The notes under the pieces are model-generated. The model saw only the letters and a program-made list of their open reading frames with translations, made no database searches and was not told where the DNA came from. DNA of 64,000 bases from Chaunax sp. Z400 (taxonomy: Eukaryota > Chordata > Actinopteri > Lophiiformes > Chaunacidae), in the NCBI GenBank assembly GCA_037577475.1, contig CM075193.1:7898617-7962616 (forward strand), in the 5' to 3' direction. Within the stretch, counting starts at the first letter, position 1, and every line of letters begins with the position of its first letter. A program made the translations under genes and the position numbers. Positions 41,181-55,260 of this stretch are shown here, one piece after another.

Positions 41181-44089
41181 AGATGAGACTGAACACAGTC
41201 CAAGTAAAGGATTTTCACCCTTCATTTCAAACAATACAGGGCCAATATGGAGGATTTTAGTTGAACCTGCCAAAGATATTTGCATATTTTAGCAACGCAA
41301 TTTGACACCTAATGGTTTATGTAAATAAAATATTCCCATAACATTATGACAACACATTTTAATACAATATTATAATGACCTTTATGTGCATTATTATACA
41401 TCCGAATTAAAGAATGATCTATTTCACTTATATACTGTATATATTACAATGACACCATTTTGTTGACCACATGTTGCATCTCTGCTCAAGTGTATATTTT
41501 AATATATCTTGGACAGTTATATGGAACATGTGACAACATCAAATATGGATTTATAAGAGTTGACGCAGAAAAAAAAATTCAAGTGTTGAAAAAAATCCTG
41601 GACATTTGAGATATTAGATCATAAAGTAGTATGTGTCAGTAATATACCCCTGATAGAAACGAGGCCACTGTTGTTGTTTTTATGTTTTTTTTTAACCATG
41701 CATTTGCCAGCAGGCCCAAATATTTCACTTTAACAGATGTCTGACATTATTGTCCATTCTCTCAATACCCTGTTGCTAGATAAGTCCTTACAAGTTTTTG
41801 CCCTTTTTCACATCTTACTGCCAAAGCCTCTTTCGCATTTTATCCACGTAAAGAACTTTGAAATCTTCATTTTGACAACTCTTAACTTGGAGCTTAGTTT
41901 CTTTTGTAGTGAGTTTAATGTGCATGGCCAAAGAATTTAGACTCTTCCTTTACCTCTGTGGATATTGTATCCTCCACTGATGTGATAGCAATACTTTCAG
42001 TAATACCCTCTTTAGTTTAAGGTATGATTCAAGGGTTTTTGAGTCCATAAAAGAGCCCCTTAAGACATGGTTCTCATGGCAGAGATTTCATCTTGAGCGA
42101 CTGGCACAATCTCTTCTTTGTATTAGTTAGAGGAGCTTTTGCATTGGGTATAAACCACAACTCCATACAAGCTATTCCCACATACTCGAATGTTATGCAT
42201 AAGAGAAACCACAGTGTTAGAGGGAACACCTGTAAAGCTTTGCTCTCAATCCTTTCATCCCGCTCTCTCCAGCTGGCCTTGGTGCTCTTGTTGAGGCCAA
42301 GCACACTCTCACCCCAGCTTTCCATGTTGGCAGGGACTTCTTGCCTCTTTCAGGAGAGCACACACACAATCTATGGCTTCTGGGGCTCAAGACTTCTGGG
42401 GTTTCACTTGCATCTTGGCCCACCTTCTCATCAACCCTTTTGCAAACCAAAATAGACTCCATAATTCATCCCAGCCAATCCACCAAGAATGTAAATAAAG
42501 AACAAAAGCTGCCTGTTCTACACATATCAGAGGGCCTCTTCGGGAATAGAGCTTTCTTAAAACTGATCCTGCTGCAGGTCTGACCTAGGCCATTTCTCTC
42601 CACTCCATTTTCCAAAGCAACAGTATAGGACCATGCGCCATAGTGTCTGTGCTGCCCTTATCTCGCATTGGCAGACACTGGGTCTCCCCATAGTCTAGAT
42701 TTCTGTCTGAGCCTGAGCTCCAGTGGCCTGGCTGTTCCTCTCTCATCTGCATGTTCATCTCCTCCTTCAAATCAACCTCAAACTAATTGACTTTAATTTG
42801 TCTTTTTTGCCCTCCTTCAGTGGAGTTTACCTTCTGAATACATCAGCCGTAGCAAGTGTCAATTAAAAAGGCATCACCCAATAAAATCTGTGAACAACTG
42901 ATGTTAATTAATATCTGAGGGTTATGGTGCGTGCTACAGGTCCCTGCATTGCTCTCAGCACTTGATAACCATTTGGCCATGCAGCCTGAGTGCCATTTTG
43001 GAGGCTGAGACTAATGAAGCTTGTCGGCTACAATAAAGTCAGACTGTGAAATGGCCTCATCAGGTACATTATCTTAACACAATCAGAGCATTAGCACCTT
43101 CATTTGGTCACAGTTTCACTTTCAATTTTTGAATTCTATTAAAATTACAGGACACGTAATTAATAATGAGAATATAAATAATGGCTAATGAAATTTGCAG
43201 TAAGTATCTCAGAAAAAGTAATGTGGGCTGAACACTGATTGTCTCATTTAATAATTTACATGATTTACATGCAGATACTTGTTACTGCTTTATTATTTTT
43301 GTTTGCTTCAGATTTCCTTAAAGACTGATTGTTCATGTCATATTTCCTTACCTATGGTTGAGTAGTATTGTGTTATATATAGTGTTAATTTCATTTCACC
43401 GACACACAGTGCCACATTTTCTGAAATTGAGTCAGAATAAGGATTCCAATTTTTATACTATTCTAAAAATTGAATATAGGCTCACCCTTTATTATAATAC
43501 ACTTAAACATTTTTTTAAAGCCCAACCTAAAAAAATATACTCTATTAATGTAGCACTTAACAATTCCATTTATATTATATTGTAAGCTGCATAATGCACA
43601 TGTATAATAATGCATGAAATATAGTTACTTTTAACCTTTGACAAATCAGACAGACCTAAATTTACTGCTTGTGTTGAATAACTTTGAAATGACCACTTAG
43701 CACAAATTTAGGTGAGGAATTTATAATACATTAATTTCTAATAAATTTGCATCAAACCACACTGAAGCAAAACATTTTTTATTTTGGTTTAGCAGCTGAG
43801 CCTTAAATTGCTTTGCTAATATTAACCCACTTCAAGAGTTAAATAAAAAACACATAGAAACTTACTGCAGTGTTCATTCACAATGAATACCAGAGCTTCT
43901 ACGCTAGTGTAGTCATGCAGGAATTTCAAGCATCTAACAGGAATGACAGTTGTGACGCAATCCTGGTCCCATTCATGCATTCTTCAGCACCAATGTCACC
44001 AGCAATTTTATCAAAATCATCCACAAGAGGAAAATATACACAAACAGTGTAGCTTACATTAAAAAAGCTGCACATTTTAAAAATGCTGT

Positions 44090-44560
44090 CAGTTCGTCCT
44101 GTATCATAAGGCCACATAAACCTGTATGTCATCAACATAACTACAGCAAGAGGTGTTGTGTCTCCTGATTACATCACAGAGTGCTAACATATAGATTAAA
44201 GAAGTGAGCCTAAAGTCAATAAGCTAAAAGAGAAATCATTTAAAACATGTACCAACAGTACATTCCTCACTTTAATTGAAATCATTTTGTGATCAGATGT
44301 ATCAAAAGCAGCTCTCAGATTGAGTTGTGCCCACACTGAAGTTTTATTTTCATCTATAATGTATCCTGATATCTTTGACTACTTTTACTAGGCAGTCTCA
44401 GTGCTATGATTAGTCCAAAAACTAGATGGAAACCTTTCCAAGTTATTGTTGAAGTGAATAAAACTGTAGAATTGTATCCATACCTGTTTTTCTAAAAGTT
44501 TACTAAAAGAAAATGAAGATTGGAGATTGGTCTGTAGGTATCATGCATGTTTAAAAAACA
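44090..44560 (-). mobile_element. Decayed LINE reverse transcriptase fragment (CR1/L2/Rex1-like)
   Basis: On the minus strand the reverse-transcriptase motifs occur in the right order. YRPISNL is at 44536-44516; NHSTETA at 44411-44391 (family: HHSTETA); LNLRAAFDTSDHKM at about 44324-44283 (family: LDLSAAFDTVDH, motif A with the catalytic Asp); and YVDDIQVYVAL at 44139-44107 (motif C, Y-x-DD). Spacing from YRPISNL to motif A is nearly normal, but motif A to motif C is shorter than in intact elements. Frames shift and stops interrupt, so no protein can be made. Flanking sequence at about 43930-44090 and 44560-44840 may belong to the same insertion but gave no clear motif. The clade is inferred from motif wording. 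Confidence 0.8.
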
Positions 44561-47500
44561 AATTATCACCACTACTACAGCAGTAATTATGTTTCATCAT
44601 ACTCGGATTATTATGATGAATTATGAGTCAGTCACTGAGGGTATGAGTAATTTCATTCATGAAGCACAATGTCATCCATAGAAACAAGGTCAACTGCTTC
44701 TCTTAGCTTAGGGTTTTATTCATTCTCCAGTAAAAGTTGAACTCAGCAGCTTCTTGAATAGGTCAGAACATAGAAGAATAATAGAGGGATGAAGGAAGAA
44801 ACTAGGAATTTGCCATTTAGGAGAACTCCTAGTGGTAAAATAAACCCCTGGAGCATAATGTCTTGCCAGCTTAACATTTTGAAGTGTGTATGCCTGGAGG
44901 GTGAAACTGGAATGACCATCACTAGGGACGTGGGGCCTTGTTTCTACTATTCCTTAATTTGATATATTACACATTGTTTCTTGGGTCCATTTCAGTGTGT
45001 GCTTTCACAAGTGTCTCAATGCTGTCATGCAGCCTTTTTTCCCCAACTGGGGCCTGTGTTTGTAATAGTATCCGTATTTTTCCTTCCCTTCCTATGTGTG
45101 GTGTCTTCCATTTCTATTCTTGTCTGTTAACATATTTTGTCATCCCCTAACCCAGCTTTGAATTCTGCTCACTTTGTGTTTTTACGAAAAGGCACGAGAA
45201 CAAAATGGACACCCTTGGGAGATTGTGTATTGTCTCTTTTCTTGACGGGTAGAGTCAGGAGGGCCGGCTGTGCAGGGTTGTGAAACTAAAAAAGTCTGTA
45301 TTTTTATACTTGCACATTCTTCTCTTAGTTGTTGTTCTTTACCTTTCTATCTTGGTATGCTGTTTGCATACGTGTGTTCAATATTTACACTCAGCTAACG
45401 ATGGTATCCTCATGAAAGAAACACCACTCTTAATGATTTTGATTTGAGATAGAAGCTGTACAGATCTCCAAGGTTCGACCGTTTTTGTCACACATGTGCT
45501 CAAGAATGTGTGAGGTACGGGCGAACATTTTCATTGGTTGCACCAGTGCAAACTTCACCGATAACATAACCTAAATATAGTTCTCTTCACTTTGATTCAG
45601 ACTATTCATTATTTTTTTCGTCAAAAATGCTGTGGTGTCTGTTCCTCCTGTCCCCGGGCCTGAAACGCTCAGGCCAAACCTGACATCATTGGTTGAGGTA
45701 ATCGTTCCACCTGTCTCCCCTTTCCTTTGTCCTAAGATGCCTGTCCACACACTGTGCATCGGCACAGTGATCGGCAGGAGAGGGAGTGAGACACTGCTGG
45801 TACGATGGCAAGAGAGGCAACACATGAATATGTTATCATAGTTTGTAAAAATGCAGTGTAGTCATGACTCACCTATTTCATAAACATGATGTATTACATG
45901 GACCTGCCATTGAGCATTTAACCCTCGCTGGACCCCTTTATCTGAGCTAGTTGTTGCTATGTTTGTTAGTATGAACAGTAAGTTTCCATATCTCTTACTG
46001 TCTGACAACAAAAGAACCCGTACAGGACTACAACAACAAGCAACTCATTCATTGATAATCATTGATTGAATTTTGCATGGAGAAACAATATATGTGATTA
46101 TACAAGATACATACCCCTATTAATTAATTCTGTGTTAACCGCCATGATAGGCCTGGGATTTAAATTGTAGGTAATAATTGCACTTAAATTTGCAATCCCA
46201 ACATTGGTATTGGTAAATGTGCAGTTAGATGCTTTGTTCAAGTCTTCTAGCCCTACGGCCTTGCCACTTATGCACAAGTTAGCCTTATAGCATTAGCGTT
46301 ATACCCTCTTTGGGTTTCCTCTGGTTTATTTGTGGTTAATGGTCTTTTCTTCTATCTGTGTCTGTTTCTTTCTTCAGGTAATTTTTTTGTTTTTCTTTGG
46401 TGATCTCTCTGTAGAATTTATTCTTTGTCTCTACATTTCTCTGTCCGTCTATAGCTTATAATACCACCATGGTTGTGTGCAGGTTGTACGAAAGAAGCAG
46501 TCTGACTGTATGTTAAACCCAAGCACTTGAGCCTGTGAACAAAGATGCCTTTACCACAAAAATTCCTCCGTGCCTCTCTTATTTCACGACAGCCAAGTGA
46601 GGAGCCTTGCTCGTTTTCAACAGCCTCTGAGATCTGCTATAAAACCTGCTAATTGCTGTCTCTTAAATGACAAGGATCCAATGAAGCCCATTGTCTTAAT
46701 GAGTATTCAGTCATTTGTTCTGCTGATTGGCAGTCTCTAGCAATGTTGCCTTGTACCTTGTAATATTGATGTATTTTTCTGTTATAATCACTGGCCTTAT
46801 TGCACATGACCCATGTGTTTTTCAATCTAAACTGAAAGACAGCAGCAGTGCAGCCTTGGGGGCTGATGGGCAGATGATATCCATTTCAGTACCGAGTGTG
46901 CACTCAGTTGTAATCATACCACTGATGGGCAGAGGCATAAGAAAATGTAAAAACATTTTTAAATTCACCATAGAGAAAGATTTTATATTGTACGTATTGC
47001 GGTACTTATGTATGTCTTGTTCTGCCTGTTGGCACACCAGATGAAGTCCTGTTGACCTTACTCTGTGTGTGTGTGTGAATGTATTATGAACCTTAGCAAT
47101 TTCTAGTTTCTAAAAACCAAAAAACATGTTGTCAAGTCAAATTCTTCTGCATTTTTTGCACTTATCGATTAGAGCAATTCACATTTATGCTATGAAAAAC
47201 AATTTTCTCATCGGGACATAGTCAAGCTGTTCACCTTCACAGTGTTTAGTATTATGGCTGGACATGATTAAGCATGGACGAGCCAGCCCACATTGAATTT
47301 CACACCCACTCCAGGGCATGAAACAATGGCCACCACATTAATGATTTAAATTAATCACCCTCAATGAAGATTTGCATTTTATCAGAATTTCTTTTAATTG
47401 TGTAAATGTATGACCAAATTTGTATTCATATCACATTTAGTGTGAAATGCGAGCTCAAATGGTCATTGAAATGAAAAATTTCTCAAAGCAAAGAAACCAA

Positions 47501-48041
47501 TGGTGATAATACATCTTCTACACTCTGTCAAATACACATTAAACCTGCTCAAATGAACTGCACCTCAGGACAAGAGTCTGAGCAGGCAATCTAAGCACAC
47601 TGCCAACCGGTACATTTTTTACCCTGTAATAGAAGAGGGTCAAAGCCAAGTAAATGTTTGGTCTTATTGTCCTTATTAAAAATTCATAACATTTACCAGA
47701 GTCAAATGAGACCATTTGTTTCACTTTCTCTGGCAACGAGGGTCGGATTTGTGGTGACAGACGGTGGCTTTGTGTGTTTAGGGAGTTGGCGGGTGACCCC
47801 ACAAGGAGCACCTATCCAGGAGTGGACCTGCTGCTTGATGTGCTAGGCTTTTTGGTGGGTTTGGCATTAACCCCACTGTCATGTTCCTTCTCCTCACTAC
47901 CCTCTCACCCTAGCCCTAAGACATACATGACCTGCCAGATCCATTCTGTCAACAGAGGATTAATTAAAATGCTGCACAGCAAAGGCACTAGATCCCTTTG
48001 GGGCTGTGGTATATGCAAGACTGACATACACATGTGTAAGT

Positions 48042-48062
48042 GCACACACACACACACACACA
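48042..48062. repeat. Short (CA)n microsatellite
   Basis: About ten CA units. It accounts for the Thr-His and Cys-Val runs in overlapping frames here. Confidence 0.9.
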
Positions 48063-51000
48063 ATCCTGTCTGACATAGAGCCAGGTTGTGTTCAATCACC
48101 TCAGGGGACATATAACTAAATGATCACCTCCATTGATGGATGGTTGGCTCTCACCTCATCATCTCTTTTTTTTTTCTAACGGATGGTCCAATAATTGATT
48201 GGCCATATTTTAATGTGAGACATAATTTATGCCTGACTAAGTGAATTTGCCCAAAACTATGACCATCTGGCTCAAGCTGATCATTTGCATAGTTTTTCTT
48301 TCAGTGACAGCTATGTCATGAGGAGTTCTAGATTACCTAACCTTATTGTTGTGTTAAATTCATGCCTCTCTCGCTATTCATTTCAGCGGTTCAAATAAAT
48401 TTAGAAGAAAAGGGGGGTTACTTATTTATCCCTGTCCCCAGTGATGCCCTGGCAAAGAGACAATAGAGGTGAGGGAAACTAAATGAATTCTGTTGTCCTG
48501 TGTGCTATCCCTGGCTATCAACATAATTTGGTTAGTGACCTGGTAACTGTGAATGTGGGGGACCTCTTCATTCAAGTCCACTGGAGCACCAGGGGCAAGA
48601 GTCCATGTTACAGGGCTCAACCCCCTTCCACTGTGACCCTGCTTTCGTGTCATGTATGCACACAACCAGGCGACTGGGTGATTAATGACCAAGCTCGTGG
48701 TGCCATTGATAACTTTTGGTGGTACACAAAAGCCATCACCCTTGTCACATTAGCACCCGTCTGGGAACATTTGGCTGTATGCTAAGTATGGAAAGTGTGG
48801 TAGACAGCAGTGGTTGCCTGCCTCAAGCTTAGCTTTGCCCTTAGTGTACAAAATAGATAAATCTTTCCATTATATAAATTTTTCTTTTCAATGCTCTAAG
48901 CTTTTGGTTGGCCTCTGCAACGCATACACTTGAAATAATTCATTAGCTCTGCATACAATTCCTGGCATCTCCTGATTTCATTAGTACACTACTTTCTTCA
49001 ATGTCTTCTTAGTCAGTTGCGTCTCTAGCTAATAATAATCCACCATAATTAAAAAAATGAAGAATAGGCTGCCAGTATTCCCAGCAGTGTTTTCTGCAAC
49101 TGGAAATTTCCTCATCTGCATGCGTTTTTGTTTAAACGAAATGTTTGCATATTAGAGGAGATGAATAGTCTCTAGCCTTAAAGCTTGTTATTATATTAAA
49201 TTCTTATCTGAGTCCTGAAGAGCTTTAATTTGTGAGGTGCACACAATCTTTGGTTTTGTTTGGTAGGAAGGGTAGAACAGTCTCACATACTCCTTAATTG
49301 CAGCCCTACATTTATCTTCACCTATATGGTCTGTTTTATAAGCCTACCTATAAACCCATGGACTTTAAATATTTGATTATAATGTCTGCATGTTTTCAAC
49401 ACATTTATTATAAATAGTACAAGAATTACAATCTAATGGTTCCATCAATAGTTAGGAATAATCTTTATTTGTCAGATAATGTGATTTTCAGTTGCTATAA
49501 AGCTGTCAAAATGGTCCATGCAGCGATAGGGTGTTGACCATTAAAAGAAGAAACACTCTACAGTATAGAAAAACACTTGATTTTTGTGTAGAAAATTTTG
49601 TAGCAGCATATGATCCTTATGCAATAAAAATCTGCACAACATATTTTACACTCTTTAAGAGAGAGGGGGAACAACCCCCAGACAACCACCCTCATGCAGT
49701 GTTGTCAATTGTTGCACTTCTTGTATATCGGCAGTTTTTGAGGATTTTATTATGGGATGTCAAGGCATTTATAGCAAGACTATAAAGTAAATAAAACTGT
49801 CCTGGGAAATTTTGAAAGACATTCCAACAGTTCTTAGTGTTATGAGAGTGAGAGCAGGTTAGAATGCTGAAGTTACACCCCTGACACAGATGTCATTGAC
49901 AACAATTCTTATTAAAAGGTGATAGCTATGGTGAAAACAGGATACTGTAGACGAGGACGCAGCAGTGGGGCTCATTAATTCACACTTCACTTCCTTCCTG
50001 TAAAAAGCCGATAGGTCTCAACACACAATGGAATTAAGGAAAACAGACAGCTTGCACATGTATATGATCTCAGTTTGGCAGCCATTTCATGTGAGAAAAA
50101 TAACCAAACTCAATGAATGACATCATTAATCTGTTATGTATTTATTTTAATTCTTGAAAGCTAGGTTTGGTAGACATTGCAGAATGAAGCTAAAAGTAAG
50201 AGTGCATTGTTGTAACCAAATCAACTATTTATAAGAAAACACCTAACATTACCATTATGAAGAACATTGCTATTGTTGGTACTCACAGCTGTCAAACTAG
50301 CATATTAGTATTGGGAAATTGTGACTGCATTGTCTCTGCCATTGTTGTGTGACTAGCTTGCTCATAGCTTTAGCAGTATATCTGATTAGCCTTGTGGAAA
50401 CATCCGGTCTTCTGAAATGAGGGCACAGGCCTAAGTAGGTACACAGGCAAGTAGGCTGTCCAATCATTTCATTCAGACTGAAAGAAATAGATAAGGCTTC
50501 TTACAGGCGTGCAGCAGCCACACACATCCGACCTTTTGTCTTTTTTTGTCAGAGCATTTGATTTATTGATTGCTTTCAGGATGTTGACAACTATCAATTA
50601 ATGTAACAAGAAATGAGTCTGAAATACATCTCCTACCCTAGCCTTTTTGATTATTTCTCAGCAACCAAGGGAACATCCTCCAGTTTTATGTTGAACAATG
50701 GTCAAAACCCCAAAGAATAAAGGAAAATCAGCAAATCTTCACAGATCCTGGAACCAGACAGTATTTTACCTTTTTGCTTGGTAACTTAATAATGACTAAT
50801 AATAAAACTTAATCGTGAATAACTTAAATTATTATTCAGATTAAAAAAAAAATTCGCTTGTCCTTGCAGCATTAGATTAATAGCTTGCAATTGTTTCAGT
50901 ATATTGGTCACAAGAAAGGGATTATTAAAGATCCCAAGAAATAAGTGGAAATTTAGATCTGGTAGCATTGCCAGATGTTAGTTTAAGCTGCGTGAGTGTG

Positions 51001-52173
51001 ATAGTGTCTACACGCATCACCCTGTTAACTTGAGCAGGTTTAAAGCAACAGCAAGCTTAGGATTACAGTGGTTTATATCCTTTGACCTCTCCCTCCCACC
51101 AGATCAGTGCATCACTCGATTGAATTAGATTCAGCAGACTTTTATTCAGAAAAGAAAAGAATTTTTCCTCAGCCTTCTTCTCCCACCCTCAGCTTTCTCC
51201 TTCCTTTTGGTTTCTCAAATTCCTTTAAATGAAAAATGATTCTCACTTTCTTGGTATTTTGTACAATGGAACATCCCATTTTGCTCCCCCTCAATGGGGA
51301 GGAAATGAGCTTTGGGAGCAGATTCCTCTCACACAGAGATCTCAGTGATCACGCAGCTGCGTGTCACCAGCGCACCACAGTGACAGCAGCTTTTAATTTA
51401 TCCCACATCCCACCACCCTGTCCTGCCCGTTGGTGGATTCTCCCCCAAACTTTTTCCTCCTAACTTTTGTCTGTGTTTGACTGTGTGTGTGTTTTGAGGT
51501 GACATGTTATGTGCTTGACTTGTATAGTTGCAGGATGACACTGCTGTCACTTTTCCACAATTCTGAAAGCGGGAGACAGTCCCCTAACTGTGCTCACGTG
51601 TTTAAACCCTCCGATGTCTGCTCCAGCATCTCCATCTCCAAGAGTTAACTGACTGAAACTGTGTGAGTACACCAAGTCCACATGCCATGTTAGTGACCCT
51701 TGGCGTGGGCTGGCCTACAGTGGGTCAGTGACGTTACCCCATTGCTGCACTGCAGTGATGTTGAGGTACTTGAGGACAATTAAATAATGAGGCCTTGAAG
51801 TGTCTGTGTTCTCCCTCTGGTGCCCTGATGAATCGTGACAGGTTATATTTACAATCTTAAAAGTTGCTGACACTGCTGAATTCTGCACCTCTTGGAGAAG
51901 TACCACAACATTGCTACCCTTATACAAATGTCTATGTGGTAGCTGCAGCTCAGGTGTCGAGGAGCTGATGTCTGAGTGAATGAGTGGCTTGATAGACCTT
52001 CTTGGTGGGCTGGACTGAGGTCTTGTCTCAAGGTCGGACTGTCAAGAGGGTAATATCAGACCTGCTGAAGTAGAGTTCTGCTATGCTTAATCTTCATCCT
52101 GAAAACATCTTGGTGGAAAAAGTTGAGTGTTTGAGCCATCTTGTTTCATGCGGTTAGGGACTCTTTGTTATGG

Positions 52174-52195
52174 GGTGTGTGTGTGTGTGTGTGTG
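52174..52195. repeat. Short (GT)n microsatellite
   Basis: About eleven GT units in otherwise ordinary sequence. Confidence 0.9.
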
Positions 52196-54568
52196 CAAAA
52201 TGGAGTAGGTGCTTCAAATATATTTCAACCACTAGGGAGGATTATAATGGTTGTATTTTGTATTTATTTAAAATGCTTTCCTTCTTTTCAAAGTACTATT
52301 GACAAATGAATTGACTCAATAAACGGGGCTTCATGCCAGTAATCACAGGATCACAGGGACATGTAATGATGCGCATGGAGCTACCCCCCTCTCCAACATT
52401 TGTAACACACAAAATCAGATTCCCCTAAAAAACTGAATGAAAGCTCATTTATCTTATTTAGAGTAAAAGCTACTCCAAAAAAAACACTGGATGTGTGTCA
52501 TTTGTAGAAAACCTCCTGCATTTTGTTTGAATTCGTGTCAGCACCAACCATGAATACAGCAGCATGAGTGCCGTGCCGGAGCTCTGTGTCCGTCCTGTTG
52601 GTCCTTCAGGCTGCTGCTCCGTCAGCCTAGAATGTTTTAGCCTTACTGTACATATCTCTGGGCCTCAGCGTTTGTATTTTATGCAACAGAGCCAAATGTA
52701 ACATGAATCGTCAGGGGGAGGCACAGTATGGAGCTGCCTCCCTGCTGCACGCAAATCCAGGGATGGAGCTATCATGAAATCAGTTAAGTTATTTTTCCAG
52801 TCAACCCTTGAACGCAAAAATTTGCCCAAAATGAAGACTGCACAAAGCATAAAAGCCTCATACATCAATATGCTGCTGAAGTTCACACACAGCTTGTGTA
52901 ATGATGCAAATTGTAAAAAAGATTTTGCATTGGCTCCAATAATATTTTGCATGCATATAAAAACACATGGTTATTCATGGTGAAGTGTGGGTGATGCATT
53001 TTACTCCAGACACTCAAGTAGGCGCACGGAAATATATTGTTGCTGAGGGTCATGATAAAAATAATGATCAAAGTCACACCCCAGCCATCCTGTTATTGCT
53101 AATGAGCTGATTATGCAAGGTTGCTGTGTTTTCTGTTTTCCCCATGTAAGCCAAAGTGACTAAGACAGCTGCAAACAATCACTACATATACAAACCTTGC
53201 CTTACATTCAGTATGAGTTGGCTGTAGCAAGCATTAGGTTAGCAAAGTGGGCTAAACTTGCACGCAATTAGGCTGTCAACATCTGAAAATAATGGACTGC
53301 AGACAGAGCTACAATGGCATGCAAATACTGTACTGACATTTAGAGCTGGCTTAACAGAAGTGAGCGAGCTGAATGGATAGAAAAGGAGCTTTGGCCTCCC
53401 ACAGCAGAGCTGCAGGTCTTCCGTGGGTAATGGACAAGCTGGGCCCCTCGGAGCCTTTAGGAACGAAAAAATGATTCCCTTGCATCAGACTTCATGGACA
53501 AATGGGATGGAGGGTCGATTAAGTTCTAAGGGGGACGTACTGTTGATCTCATAAAGGGCATCAGGAGATGTATGGCCTCTTACAAGATCATTTAAACCAC
53601 TTAATGGAGGACAGGAATTAATGGCTGCCATGCAGCAGAGTCAGTTATATGGATATTTTCATAACATATTGTGTATAATTCATAGTGTAATGGCATGACA
53701 CCAATCAGCCCCCTTTGCTTTTGTTTTAGTGATAGACTATTTTAAATGAGATTATTAACTCCATATTTTGGGGTATAGAATAAGTTGCTGTCTTCACACA
53801 GTGATATAGATGCTTTGTCGCTGTCTGCCATTGTGGGGTGGCACAATCTTAATGGCAGTGGCTCTTGTTAATTTGTATTAATGTCAGATAATTTGACTTG
53901 CGGTGGATGTATGTGCACGCCTTGTGCTCTCAGGCAAAAAATTGGATTCATTAAGAAGACGGAGGATCTGGTGAGGTTCTTTGGCCCCCTGGTTTCAGGT
54001 CACTGAGTAATGTGAAGAGATGGAGAGGGTCTTGGCCTGGAGGATGGGGGAGCTGGTCAGAGACAGAGTGGGGAGGACAACACCCCTGCACTGGAGCACA
54101 TCAGTCACGCTGGCATGTCTCTCACCGGACACAGTGTTTTCGCTCCTCTGCTCTTTGACAGCAAGAACAGACTGTGCTTGTGACAGAGATGACAAAGTCA
54201 CATGACAGTCTTGGACAACTGTCAGGAGGGGAGGTGATGGTTCTTGGTTATTCTGCTTGCATGCATATCAATCAGTATGATCTTTTTGTATTCATTACAA
54301 TGTGCCCCGCTTCACATGAATGCACAAGTAATCATCAACTACTGTAATATTCATAATTATACATAGCACTCTCATTCATGCAGACAATCGCATGGAATAG
54401 CATGAACCTTTCATTGTAAAATACAGCCATGATGGAGGATGAAGGTGACTTCAACATAAAACACTGTCCCATTTTTTTCAGACCTTAGCTACCACTTTTC
54501 ACCTCCTTTTGTTCATTTTGTTCAGAGCATCAACCATCACAGTTTCTTTTTCATGAGCTCATACACAG

Positions 54569-54676
<108 letters not shown>

Positions 54677-54732
54677 ATATACAGCTGTAGAAAAAAAAGT
54701 CTGTCAAAATTCAGAATAAACAATGATTGAAT

Positions 54733-54800
54733 GTAACTGAGTAAATCTACTAAAGTACTTTCCTTACATACAATTTTGAGGTATTTGTACTTTCAGATTC
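54733..54800. repeat. Fragment of a teleost 'ACTTAAGTA'-type MITE
   Basis: The phrase TGTAACTGAGTAAATCTACT, then AAAGTACTT, then ACAATTTTGAGGTATTTGTACTTT matches in order a common fish repeat as I recall it (TGTAACTAAGTACATTTACT ... TACAATTTTGAGGTACTTGTACTTTA). Only one end is visible and it is diverged. No transposase is present. Confidence 0.6.
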
Positions 54801-54949
54801 AGTTTATTAATACAAATTTAAATAAAATTATGAAAAATTATGATTAATTATTATAGATTAAGATACCTAGCTGTGTGCTACCGCTTGCGTGGCACAGTAT
54901 TAATGTTGTGACAGATAGTGCTGCAGGCACTGAGACCACTGAGTGCTGA

Positions 54950-55260
54950 CTAGGGCTGGATGATGTGACAAAAAATATGATCACCATCATTTTATCCATA
55001 TATTTCACAATATATAATTAGCTGGCAGTTTGAAGAGTATCCTGATTATGACTGAAGCCTGAAATAACCAGATGTTGTCATTACGTTAAACGTTAGAATA
55101 GTTTAAATGAAAAAAGTGGAATTTCAGTGTAAACAGGAGTTGATGTAAATATACACTTAATTGTAAAAACATGCCTTTGTTTAGAATACATTTTGTGACG
55201 GTACATCTAGGCTAAATACAAACATTAACATTTAGCACATATGCTTTATCTGCCATGACA
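54950..55260. mobile_element. hAT-like MITE fragment, related to 39345-39470
   Basis: Starts at TAGGGCTGGATGATGTGAC, close to the 'TAGGGCTGGGCGATATGGC' terminus of abundant fish hAT-type non-autonomous elements. An AT-rich part follows (ATATTTCACAATATATAAT) that corresponds to the family's 'cgatat' zone. Residues 55145-55260 match the repeat copy at 39345-39470. The far end was not found, so the copy is either truncated or badly decayed; sequence to about 55760 may also belong to it. Confidence 0.5.

Larger units (their letters stand above)
39471..44089. other. Gene-free stretch
   Basis: Includes the C14 run and 20-bp palindrome near 41.1 kb. Opposing frames at 42074-42462 overlap in a GC-balanced patch but show no domain. 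A homeodomain-site-rich AT segment lies near 43130-43200. No exon was recognised. Confidence 0.45.
44561..54568. other. 10-kb gene-free stretch
   Basis: No frame over about 105 codons and no exon recognised. It contains short GT/CA runs at 47063-47078, 48042-48062 and 52174-52195. Candidate conserved noncoding segments lie near 47240-47400 and 53090-53340; the latter holds a perfect ATGCAAAT octamer at 53319-53326. Confidence 0.45.

Noticed and set aside
42074..42462. Overlapping frames of 80-120 codons on both strands
   Set aside because: No domain, no splice logic, and all frames are open only because the patch is GC-balanced and stop-poor.
43926..44138. 70-codon minus-strand frame (MLMTYRFMWPY...)
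   Set aside because: It overlaps the LINE motif C in a shifted frame; the neighbouring frame reads YVDDIQVYVAL.
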